Positions 1-5,691 of a stretch of DNA of 8,447 nucleotides are shown here, one piece after another. Numbering within the stretch: position 1 is the first letter of the stretch; each line of letters opens with the position of its first letter. The position numbers were made by a program, and so were the translations under genes. The notes beneath the pieces are model-generated. The model did no database searches. It was not told the DNA's origin and saw nothing but the letters and a program-made list of their open reading frames with translations. Source of the DNA: Verrucomicrobiota bacterium (GTDB lineage Bacteria > Verrucomicrobiota > Verrucomicrobiia > Opitutales > UBA953); assembly GCA_009924965.1 (NCBI GenBank), contig RFQN01000057.1, positions 1 to 8,447 of the forward strand, written 5' to 3'.

Positions 1-1207
1 GTGGCCCGCCGTGCGTGCGAGCAGTTTGCGTTTCGTCGCGTCACCACCCCTGCGGCCCGGGCGGCGTTGTTGGCTTTATTGGACCAGCCATTGGATCCAT
101 TCTTGGAGCACGCCGCCGACTACGCGGCCATGCATACGCGGGCCTTCGGCGTGCGGGAGCTCCAAGCCTCGCCCTCGGTGCGGCAACAGGCCCGCCTCCT
201 GCGCATCGTTTCCCAGGTCGTGACCGTCCCTGCGGAGCGCGCCGCCGTCTATGATTTCGCCGCAACGGCCTTGGACGCATTCGAGCCAGCCTTGGCGACA
301 AACGCCGTGGTCGCCTTGAGTCAGGCCCCAGATGCCGAGGCCCGCGTCGCCAAGGTCTTCGCGGCTTGGCTGGCGGAACCGGTGCTGTCGGAGCGCCGCC
401 TCTGGGCCTTTGAACGCCTCGCGACTCCCTTGGCCGGCAGTCCGGCCGTCGCCCAGACCTTGCGCACGGCCTTGCAGAAGCCGGGCCCTGTCCGTCAAGT
501 CGCCTTGAAGGCAATCGCTGCCTCCACCGGCAAGTTGCCCGACCAGCAGTGGCGACCGGTCTTGCTCGGCCTGCTCGAGACGGAAGCCAGCCCGGTCCTG
601 CTGACGGCGCTCGCGCGGGTCAAGCATCGCAGCTTCGACGAACGCCTGAACGCGCTCGCCGCGGATCAGACGAAGGCCCTCGCGTTGCGCCTGCAGGCCC
701 TCTTGGCGTTGTCCGACGCCGGCAGTCAGTTAAGTCCGGCCGCGTTTGACCTCTTGCTGCAGCTCCTTGGCCCAGGACGCGGCGCGGACTGGCCGGCCGG
801 AGGTCGGCGCCCGGAATTTCGCCGCCGGCAAAGGGGCTTGCGTGGCTTGCCACCAAGTCGGCGAAGTCGGCCGCGCCATCGGCCCGAACCTGTCCCGCAT
901 CGGGGCCATCCGGACCGAACGCGAACTCGTCGAAAGCATCCTTTTCCCCAGCAACACCATCGCCCGCGACTACGAACTGCACGCCGTCGTGACCACGGAT
1001 GGGCAGAGCCATGTCGGGCTGGTCAAGTCCCGCGGTCCGGAAGGCCTGGTCCTGATGGACGCCGCCGGCCAGCTGCAGACCTTCCCGACGGCCAGCGTCG
1101 CGAGCCAGACCCAACTGGACACCAGCCTCATGCCCGGCGGGTTGGATGCAGCCTTCACGCCGGCGGAGTTGGCCGACCTGATCGCTTGGTTGCGCTCGCT
1201 GCGGTAG
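1..1207 (+). pseudogene. HEAT-repeat / PVC-type cytochrome c protein, 5' cut by window, frameshifted
   Basis: This is the C-terminal part of a large secreted or periplasmic haem protein of the type common in Verrucomicrobia and Planctomycetes, where a dehydrogenase-like propeller is followed by HEAT repeats and a terminal cytochrome c domain. Frame 1 (bases 1 to about 770) encodes Ala/Leu-rich helical repeats that look HEAT-like. Frame 2 then encodes the haem domain: CVACH at 839-853, followed by IGPNLSRIG, ILFPSNTIARDYE and a final LADLIAWLRSLR, with a TAG stop at 1205-1207. Frame 1 continues past the join only as an Arg/Pro-rich, non-family sequence to a stop at 1228-1230. The shift therefore lies at about 770-793, where one extra base or two missing bases would explain it. 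The start lies upstream of the window, so base 1 is not a real start codon. It may be a true pseudogene or a sequencing/assembly indel. The family call is secure; the inactive state is not. Confidence 0.72.
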
Positions 1208-1225
1208 GCTGCTTTTGTAAAAGTC

Positions 1226-1231
1226 TATAAT
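1226..1231 (+). promoter_or_regulatory. perfect -10 hexamer TATAAT
   Basis: A consensus TATAAT lies in the AT-rich gap between the cytochrome stop (1207) and the halogenase. No good -35 box is found 15-18 bases upstream and there is no extended -10 TG, so its strength is uncertain. Transcription would begin near 1238, giving a leader of about 60 bases before the ATG at 1300. Confidence 0.35.
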
Positions 1232-1240
1232 ACGACAGGC

Positions 1241-1268
1241 TTGACCGTCTGGATATGGTGGATACGGT
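1241..1268 (+). promoter_or_regulatory. candidate sigma-70 promoter for the halogenase
   Basis: TTGACC (1241-1246, five of six consensus -35 bases) is followed after 16 bases by TACGGT (1263-1268, a weak -10). Initiation would fall near 1275, about 25 bases before the ATG at 1300. That fits the downstream start better than the upstream ATG at 1255. It is a pattern match only. Confidence 0.3.
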
Positions 1269-1271
1269 GCA

Positions 1272-1286
1272 GGGGTCGCTGACCCC
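1272..1286 (+). other. short perfect hairpin before the halogenase start
   Basis: GGGGTC and GACCCC form a six-base-pair GC-rich stem around a GCT loop, ending 13 bases before the ATG at 1300. No T-run follows, so it is not a terminator. It could modulate translation initiation or be chance in GC-rich DNA. Confidence 0.3.
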
Positions 1287-1299
1287 GCGACGACCCCCC

Positions 1300-2805
1300 A
1301 TGATCCAGGATGTCCTCATCCTCGGCGGTGGCACCGCCGGCTTCTTCATGGCCGCCAGCCTGAAGACGCATCACCCGCGTCTGCGCGTGCGGGTCGTGCG
1401 CAGCCCGACGCTGGGCATCATCGGGGTGGGGGAGGGCAGCACCACCGACCTGCTGCGTTTCCTGCATGGGTTCCTGCGCGTGCCACCGGAGGAATTCTAC
1501 CGGGCGGTGAAGCCTTCGCTCAAGCTCGGCATCAAGTTCCTCTGGGGGAAGGAGGACTACCACTACACGTTTTCGGGGGCCTTGCGCCAGAAGTTCGAGC
1601 CCTCAGGCACTCCGGTCGGCTTCGCCTGCGGCGAGAGCTTGGCCGACGTCGACGCCGTCACCTCTTTGATGGCGGCCGGTAAGGTCTTTCCGCGTAGCCC
1701 GGAAGGCCCCTGGCCCTTGGTGAACCCAACGGTGGGCTACCACATCGAGAACGCGGAACTCGTCGCTTGGTTGGAGGCCCATGCCGCCAAGCTCGGCATC
1801 GAAGTCATCGACGGCGACCTGGCCTCGGTCGAGCAGGCCGATGGGGAGATCCAGGCCCTTCGGCTGCAGGACGGGCAGCGGTTAGCGGCGGATTTCTTCG
1901 TGGACGCCTCCGGCTTCCGCGCCGAATTGATCGGCAAGGCCCTCGGCACGCCGTTCATCAGCTACGCCGATTCGCTGTTCTGCGACAAGGCCGTGGTTGG
2001 TGGTTGGGCGCGGACCGATGAGCCCCTCTTGCCCTACACGACCGCGGAGACGATGAGCGCGGGCTGGGCGTGGCAGATCGAGCACCCGGGCCGCATCAAC
2101 CGCGGGTACGTCTACTGCTCGCGGTTCCAGTCCGACGCCGAAGCCGAGGCGGAGTTCCGGGCGAAGAATCCCAAGGTCGGACCGACCCGCGTCGTGCCCT
2201 TCGTCCCTGGACGCTATGCGCATCAATGGGTCGGGAACGTCTTTGCGGTCGGTAACGCGGCCGGATTCGTCGAGCCCCTGGAAGCCACCTCCTTGCTCTG
2301 CATCGCGCACGAATGCCGCTTCCTCACGACCGCCTTGGCGGAGGGCGGGCTGCGGAAGAACCACTCCATGCGCGCCTCCACCGATCGTCTATGCGGCCGC
2401 CTCTGGGATGAGATCCGCGACTTCCTCGCCATCCATTACCGCTTCAACCAACGCCTCGACACGCCCTTCTGGCGGCATTGTCGGGAGCACGTCGCCTTGC
2501 ACGGCGCCCAGCGTCTGGTGGAATTCTACCAGGAAAACGGCCCGACCTTCTGCCTCGAGGTCGAACTCCTGACGCCGGCCCAGAGCATCTTCCAGCTCGA
2601 AGGTTTCTGGCTGCACCTCTTAGGCATGGGGGTGCCGCATGGCCGGGAAGATCGCTTGAGTGCGGCGGAGCGGGCGCAATGGGCGACGTTGCGGGCGGCC
2701 AACCGGGCGGTTGGGGCCCAAGGCTTGACCGTCGAGGAGGCCTTGCGTGTCCTGCACGACCCCCGGTGGCGGTGGACGCCGGGCTTCTACAAGGACATCG
2801 CTTAA
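1300..2805 (+). CDS. FAD-dependent halogenase, tryptophan-halogenase family
   Basis: The gene encodes a 501-residue cytoplasmic flavoprotein, slightly shorter than PrnA (about 538). The N-terminal dinucleotide fold carries GGGTAG at residues 9-14 and VGEGSTTD near 43-50, the counterpart of VGEATIP. LKLGIKF follows; Lys75 aligns with catalytic Lys79 of PrnA. GWAWQIEHP at 255-263 is the WxWxIP-like halogenase motif with Pro replaced by Glu. FVEPLE (323-328) holds the conserved catalytic-region Glu. Known family members use reduced FAD, O2 and chloride or bromide to form HOCl/HOBr, which the Lys passes to an aromatic substrate. The substrate here cannot be told from sequence. I chose ATG 1300 because MIQDVLILGGG starts exactly at the Rossmann strand; an in-frame ATG at 1255 would add 15 unconserved residues. 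Neither start has a Shine-Dalgarno sequence. No flavin reductase or biosynthetic partner is in the window. Confidence 0.85.
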   Translation: MIQDVLILGGGTAGFFMAASLKTHHPRLRVRVVRSPTLGIIGVGEGSTTDLLRFLHGFLRVPPEEFYRAVKPSLKLGIKFLWGKEDYHYTFSGALRQKFEPSGTPVGFACGESLADVDAVTSLMAAGKVFPRSPEGPWPLVNPTVGYHIENAELVAWLEAHAAKLGIEVIDGDLASVEQADGEIQALRLQDGQRLAADFFVDASGFRAELIGKALGTPFISYADSLFCDKAVVGGWARTDEPLLPYTTAETMSAGWAWQIEHPGRINRGYVYCSRFQSDAEAEAEFRAKNPKVGPTRVVPFVPGRYAHQWVGNVFAVGNAAGFVEPLEATSLLCIAHECRFLTTALAEGGLRKNHSMRASTDRLCGRLWDEIRDFLAIHYRFNQRLDTPFWRHCREHVALHGAQRLVEFYQENGPTFCLEVELLTPAQSIFQLEGFWLHLLGMGVPHGREDRLSAAERAQWATLRAANRAVGAQGLTVEEALRVLHDPRWRWTPGFYKDIA

Positions 2806-2814
2806 GGCCCGTCC

Positions 2815-3030
2815 TTACCAGCCGAACAGCAGCCAAGCTCCGGCGGGCCAGGCGAGCAGCAGGAGGAGGCAGCTCCCGCGGCGGGCCTCCCGCGTCTCGA
2901 GGTCGATCCTGTCCCAAGCGTGTTGTTCCTCGTAGAAGGTGCCGTCCGCGTGGTCGTGGTCGCAGCCTTCGTGGTGGGAGCTGCTGTCCGAGTCGCCGCT
3001 GTCGTCCGGGGTGTAGTCGTCGTCGCTCAT
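2815..3030 (-). CDS. small acidic His-rich protein with C-terminal membrane tail
   Basis: I do not recognise this 71-residue protein. Residues 1-30 are strongly acidic and Ser/His-rich (SDDD..., then SSSHHEGCDHDHADG at 16-30), which could bind a metal ion. Residues 31-51 are charged and probably helical. Residues 54-71 are a hydrophobic stretch (CLLLLLAWPAGAWLLFGW) ending at the C-terminus, so a tail-anchored topology with a cytoplasmic head is plausible. The frame extends further upstream to 3126, but ATG 3030 sits just after a good -10 box and begins the low-complexity acidic segment, so I prefer it. The stop is only 9 bases from the convergent halogenase stop, with no terminator between. 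It is divergent from the glycosyltransferase. The hydrophobic tail and the promoter support a real gene, but homologues would be needed for certainty. Confidence 0.55.
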   Translation of the reverse strand: MSDDDYTPDDSGDSDSSSHHEGCDHDHADGTFYEEQHAWDRIDLETREARRGSCLLLLLAWPAGAWLLFGW

Positions 3031-3037
3031 GTGGGCT

Positions 3038-3065
3038 ACTATACCCAAGCCGCCGTCGCCTGCAA
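3038..3065 (-). promoter_or_regulatory. candidate promoter of the small His-rich protein
   Basis: On the minus strand TTGCAG (3060-3065) and TATAGT (3038-3043, five of six -10 bases) are separated by 16 bases. The expected transcription start is at or within a few bases of the ATG at 3030, so the message would be leaderless or nearly so. No Shine-Dalgarno sequence precedes the ATG, which agrees with this. Confidence 0.42.
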
Positions 3066-3140
3066 GCGGCGGAAACGTCGGGGCCGCCTGCGGTTTGCTC
3101 TGGAGGCAAGGCGTTTCCTCGCCCACGATAGGGCCTTCGC

Positions 3141-3872
3141 ATGGCTACCGTCCTTTGCATGAAGTGGGGCACCAAGTATGGTCCCGAATACGTCAACCGC
3201 CTCCATTCGATGGTGCAACGGCACCTGACGATTCCGCACCGTTTCGTGTGCCTGACCGACAACATGGACGGCCTTAACCCCGGCATCGAGACCTTCCCGA
3301 TCCCGAGCCTCAAGCTCCCGGCGGGCGCGCCCGAGCGCGGTTGGACCAAGCTCGTGTCCTTTTCCCCGGACCTCAGCGCGCCCGGCGGACCGGAGCTGAA
3401 GGGCGAAGTGCTCTTTCTCGACATCGACATCGTCATCGTCGGGAACATGGACGCCTTCTTCCAGCAACCCGGAGAGTTCCTGATCATCCGCGATTGGCAG
3501 AAGGGCGACTACACCGGCAATTCGTCGGTCTATCGCTGGACCGCCGGCGCGCACCCCGACGTCCTCGATTATTTCCGCGCGAACCTCGAAGCCGTCCGGA
3601 AGCGTCATCGCAACGAACAGGAATTCCTGACGGCGCACCTCAGCGCGCAGGGCAAGGTGGGCTATTGGCCTGAGACCTGGTGCCGCAGCTTCAAGCGCCA
3701 TTGCGTGAAGTATTTCCCCTTCTCTTTTTTCCAGACCCCATCGATCCCGGAAGGCGCCAAGATCATCGTCTTCCACGGCGTGCCCAATCCGCCCGACGCC
3801 TTGGTGGGACGCAGCGGCAAGTGGTATCGCCGCGTCTTGCCGACCCCTTGGATCGCGGACAACTGGAAGTGA
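3141..3872 (+). CDS. small DxD glycosyltransferase-like protein
   Basis: This 243-residue soluble protein looks like a GT-A-fold, nucleotide-sugar-dependent glycosyltransferase. The key motif is LFLDIDIVIVGNMD (residues 91-104), with the metal-binding DxD at Asp94 and Asp96 and a following NMD as in GT8-like enzymes. N-terminal MKWGTKYGPEYVNRL, IPHRFVCLTDN (31-41), GNSSVYRW (126-133) and the C-terminal IIVFHGVPNP give the layout of a single catalytic domain. It has no signal peptide or membrane segment, so it probably acts in the cytoplasm. Donor and acceptor sugars cannot be inferred. AGGG at 3130-3133, seven bases before ATG 3141, is a reasonable ribosome binding site. The gene stands alone: divergent from the small protein upstream and followed by a strong terminator. 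It might act on a surface polysaccharide, but no other envelope-sugar gene is present to support this. Confidence 0.75.
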   Translation: MATVLCMKWGTKYGPEYVNRLHSMVQRHLTIPHRFVCLTDNMDGLNPGIETFPIPSLKLPAGAPERGWTKLVSFSPDLSAPGGPELKGEVLFLDIDIVIVGNMDAFFQQPGEFLIIRDWQKGDYTGNSSVYRWTAGAHPDVLDYFRANLEAVRKRHRNEQEFLTAHLSAQGKVGYWPETWCRSFKRHCVKYFPFSFFQTPSIPEGAKIIVFHGVPNPPDALVGRSGKWYRRVLPTPWIADNWK

Positions 3873-3911
3873 AGATCGGCTAGGGAAGGGGGCGCGCTTG
3901 CCCAAGAGAAA

Positions 3912-3940
3912 GGGCAGCACACGGTGCTGCCCCTTTTTTT
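3912..3940 (+). terminator. intrinsic terminator after the glycosyltransferase
   Basis: GGGCAGCAC pairs perfectly with GTGCTGCCC (nine base pairs, ACG loop, 3912-3932). One C and seven T follow (3934-3940). It sits 40 bases after the glycosyltransferase stop. On the minus strand the same stem is followed by TTTCTCTT, so it may also end the convergent gene whose stop is at 3965. Confidence 0.9.
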
Positions 3941-3964
3941 CTGCCTGCTCGCTCGAGCGGGCGC

Positions 3965-5422
3965 TTACTTCTCTTCGGAGGCGTCTTCGTTGGCGGCTTC
4001 TTCCTTCGCTTGGGCTTGGGTGCTGAGCACCGGCTGGGCGAAGAGGCGGCCGTCATGCAGCTTGGCGATGTAGCCTTCGCCGATGAGGAAGTTGAGATCG
4101 GCCAGCACGCGGGCCTTGGCGGCGTCGTCGGAGGCTTCGCCGGCGACGGCGAGGGCGACGTCCTTGCCTTGGATGCCGGAGGTCTTGTCGAGGCAGTCGA
4201 AGATCTTTTGCATCGCATCGCTGAAGCTGGACTTCGGGTCGCGGCACTTGCGGCGGACGCCGCAGGCATAGGTGATGCCCTTGGAGCCCTTCTTGTAGAG
4301 ATGGAAGCCTTCCTTGCGGAGACGGCCGCGGATGCCGTTGGCGGTGTCGAGCGGGAACTCGCGTTGGCGGTCGAGCGCGTAGCGGACGCAGTCGCGGAGC
4401 GGGCCGGGCGGCATCTCGGCGAGCAGGCGGCCTGGGAAGCGGACTTGATTGCGCGACACGACGGTGGCCTCGCGGCGGAAGGCCAGCAGGAAGCCGCGGG
4501 CGGCGTCCATGCTTTCCAGGCGCTCCGGCTCGCCTTCTTGGCGGTCCTTCGGGGCGTATTCCGTGCGGGTCGACATGGACTTCTTCCAGGCCTCGATGGC
4601 TTCCGGTTCGCGGACCATCTCGAGGTCGGCCTTGAAGCGGTCGAACGGCGCGTTGGGACAGGTGCGGGCGTGGTGTTCGCGCAGCGCCTTCTGGTAGCTG
4701 TGGTGCGTCGGCGAGCCGAGGATGGCGCCGGTGCGCTTGCAACGGGCGACCATCAGGAAGGAACCCTTGGGGGCTTCGGTCTCGACCTCGACCGTGTCGA
4801 AGAACTTATCGAGGTGGCGGTTGAGCACGTGGCTGACGGCTTCGGCCTCGGTGAGGAACGGCACGCCATCCGGCACGGAGAGCGACAGCGTCGCATCGGG
4901 ACGCTTGTCGGCGTCGGCCGGCTTGATGACGATTGAGAGGCGGTCTTCCTTGTCGAGGATGAGCAGCGCGACGCTGAACAGCTCGTAGGTGATTTGGCTC
5001 TTCTTCATCGCATCGCCGAGCAGTTCGAACTTGGCGTCGTCGGGGAAGAAGCCGGTCGTCACGACCATCTGCGGGATGGGCGGTTCATCGCGGAAGCGCT
5101 CGTTGCGGTCGTCGCGGCTGGGGCCACGACGGTCGTCGCGCGGGCCGCGGGAAGGGCCACCCGGACCACGGGACGGGCCGCCGGGGCCACGAGAAGGCCC
5201 ACCAGGACCGCGGGAGGGGCCACCCGGGCCACGGCTTGGGCCGCGGTGGCCGCCGTCGCGGAAAGAAGGACGATCGCCGCCTTCGCGGCGGGAGCCTCGG
5301 CTGGGGCCGGTGCTTTCGTTCGGGCCGTCGACCCAAGAAGGGCCAAAACCGAGCGAAGAAAGGTCTATCGGCTTGATAGATTCTTCGGGAGGGCGGGACG
5401 AATCGGCCGGATCGGGAGACAT
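3965..5422 (-). CDS. uncharacterised protein with RG-rich repeat tract
   Basis: I do not recognise this 485-residue protein. Residues 1-60 are polar and probably disordered. Residues 62-94 hold five PSRGPGG-type repeats, followed by further Arg/Asp-rich sequence to about 113. A folded part begins near PQMVVTTGFFP (117-127). Residues 225-260 carry Cys228, His240/241, His250/251 and Cys255 with spacing that could bind zinc. The C-terminal part (about 355-465), with RGRLRKEGFHLYKK and LNFLIGEGYIAKLHDG, resembles winged-helix segments, and the extreme C-terminus is acidic (about 472-485). RG-rich tails plus such domains would suit RNA or DNA binding, but this is inference. The frame is open upstream to 5593, but that extension would run through the tRNA gene, so I chose ATG 5422, where the polar N-terminus begins. 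No Shine-Dalgarno sequence precedes it. It is monocistronic, divergent from tRNA-Leu and convergent with the glycosyltransferase. Confidence 0.8.
   Translation of the reverse strand: MSPDPADSSRPPEESIKPIDLSSLGFGPSWVDGPNESTGPSRGSRREGGDRPSFRDGGHRGPSRGPGGPSRGPGGPSRGPGGPSRGPGGPSRGPRDDRRGPSRDDRNERFRDEPPIPQMVVTTGFFPDDAKFELLGDAMKKSQITYELFSVALLILDKEDRLSIVIKPADADKRPDATLSLSVPDGVPFLTEAEAVSHVLNRHLDKFFDTVEVETEAPKGSFLMVARCKRTGAILGSPTHHSYQKALREHHARTCPNAPFDRFKADLEMVREPEAIEAWKKSMSTRTEYAPKDRQEGEPERLESMDAARGFLLAFRREATVVSRNQVRFPGRLLAEMPPGPLRDCVRYALDRQREFPLDTANGIRGRLRKEGFHLYKKGSKGITYACGVRRKCRDPKSSFSDAMQKIFDCLDKTSGIQGKDVALAVAGEASDDAAKARVLADLNFLIGEGYIAKLHDGRLFAQPVLSTQAQAKEEAANEDASEEK
5141..5239 (-). repeat. in-gene tandem repeat, 21-base unit (PSRGPGG x about 5)
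   Basis: Four complete seven-residue units PSRGPGG and a fifth PSRGP are encoded in tandem (residues 62-94 of the host protein). Third-codon positions differ between units, so the DNA copies are imperfect while the peptide is exact. That points to selection on the protein sequence. Copy number may vary between strains, as with other 21-base minisatellites. Confidence 0.85.
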
Positions 5423-5527
5423 TGCGGGGCGAGAGTTGGCAAAGATGCCTCGCTTGGCAAGCGTGGGCACAAACGCTTTTTTCTTGCACTGATGCCCGGG
5501 TGTTCCACTTTCGACCTTCCTTAGATT
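5423..5527. other. divergent intergenic region
   Basis: This gap between the RG-repeat gene (minus) and tRNA-Leu (plus) should hold promoters for both. I see no pair of boxes good enough to call in either direction. The plus strand has a TTTTTT run at 5477-5482 followed by TTGCAC at 5484-5489, but no acceptable -10 lies 16-18 bases further on. No hairpin terminator is seen. Confidence 0.3.
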
Positions 5528-5611
5528 GCTCAGGTGGTGGAATGGCAGACACGCATGCTTGAGGTGCATGTGCCGTAAGGTGTCCGGGTTCAAGTCCCGG
5601 CCTGAGCACCA
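5528..5611 (+). tRNA. tRNA-Leu (anticodon GAG)
   Basis: A complete class II tRNA with encoded CCA. The acceptor stem GCTCAGG (5528-5534) pairs with CCTGAGC (5601-5607), followed by discriminator A and CCA (5609-5611). The anticodon stem CATGC/GCATG encloses loop TTGAGGT, with anticodon GAG at 5561-5563, reading CUC and CUU leucine codons. The T arm is CCGGG-TTCAAGT-CCCGG (5584-5600). The variable region of about 13 bases (5571-5583) and the D-arm sequence GGTGGTGGAATGGCAGACAC match bacterial leucine tRNAs. It is a single-gene unit with its own terminator. Confidence 0.95.
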
Positions 5612-5621
5612 ATTTAAAGCT

Positions 5622-5655
5622 GGCCCGGTTCAATTTTGAGCCGGGCCTCTTTTTT
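5622..5655 (+). terminator. intrinsic terminator after tRNA-Leu
   Basis: GGCCCGGTTCA (5622-5632) pairs with TGAGCCGGGCC (5637-5647), an 11-pair stem with one G-U and a four-base loop. TCTTTTTT follows (5648-5655). It lies 10 bases after the tRNA CCA and separates the tRNA transcript from purD. Confidence 0.88.
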
Positions 5656-5679
5656 ATTCCCTTAAGGCGGCTCCGCGGC

Positions 5680-5690
5680 AGGAATAGGGG
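5680..5690 (+). promoter_or_regulatory. purD ribosome binding site
   Basis: AGGA (5680-5683) lies eight bases before ATG 5692 in a purine-rich AGGAATAGGGG stretch. It is the clearest Shine-Dalgarno sequence in the window and fixes the purD start. Most other genes here lack one. Confidence 0.65.
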
Positions 5691-5691
5691 C

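Noticed and set aside
1255..1299. Upstream ATG of the halogenase
   Set aside because: It adds 15 residues (MVDTVQGSLTPRRPP) with no family counterpart, and a candidate promoter overlaps it. It is not fully excluded.
2444..3920. Minus-strand open frames of 347 and 293 codons opposite the halogenase 3' end and the glycosyltransferase
   Set aside because: They overlap well-supported genes, are rich in Arg/Pro/Gly and show no family features, so they are GC-driven shadows.
3950..3959. Palindrome CGCTCGAGCG next to the RG-repeat gene stop
   Set aside because: It is a ten-base palindrome without a loop or T-run, common by chance at this GC content.
5141..5239. CRISPR-like repeats
   Set aside because: The 21-base units are directly tandem without spacers and encode an in-frame peptide repeat.
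4010..5524. Long plus-strand open frames (4010-4936, 4989-5492, 4994-5524) opposite the RG-repeat gene
   Set aside because: Their proteins are low-complexity Gly/Ala/Val or Pro/Arg/Ser sequence mirroring the codons of the minus-strand gene, as expected from high GC. They have no motifs and one overlaps the intergenic region up to the tRNA.
5423..5593. N-terminal extension of the RG-repeat protein to ATG 5593
   Set aside because: It would be read antisense through the tRNA-Leu gene, and its sequence is unlike the rest of the protein. ATG 5422 is preferred.
5584..5640. tRNA-Leu 3' end as a phage or island attachment site (GGTTCAA occurs in the T arm and again in the terminator)
   Set aside because: The shared word is only about seven bases and is part of the terminator stem. 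No integrase or direct repeat of the tRNA end is present.
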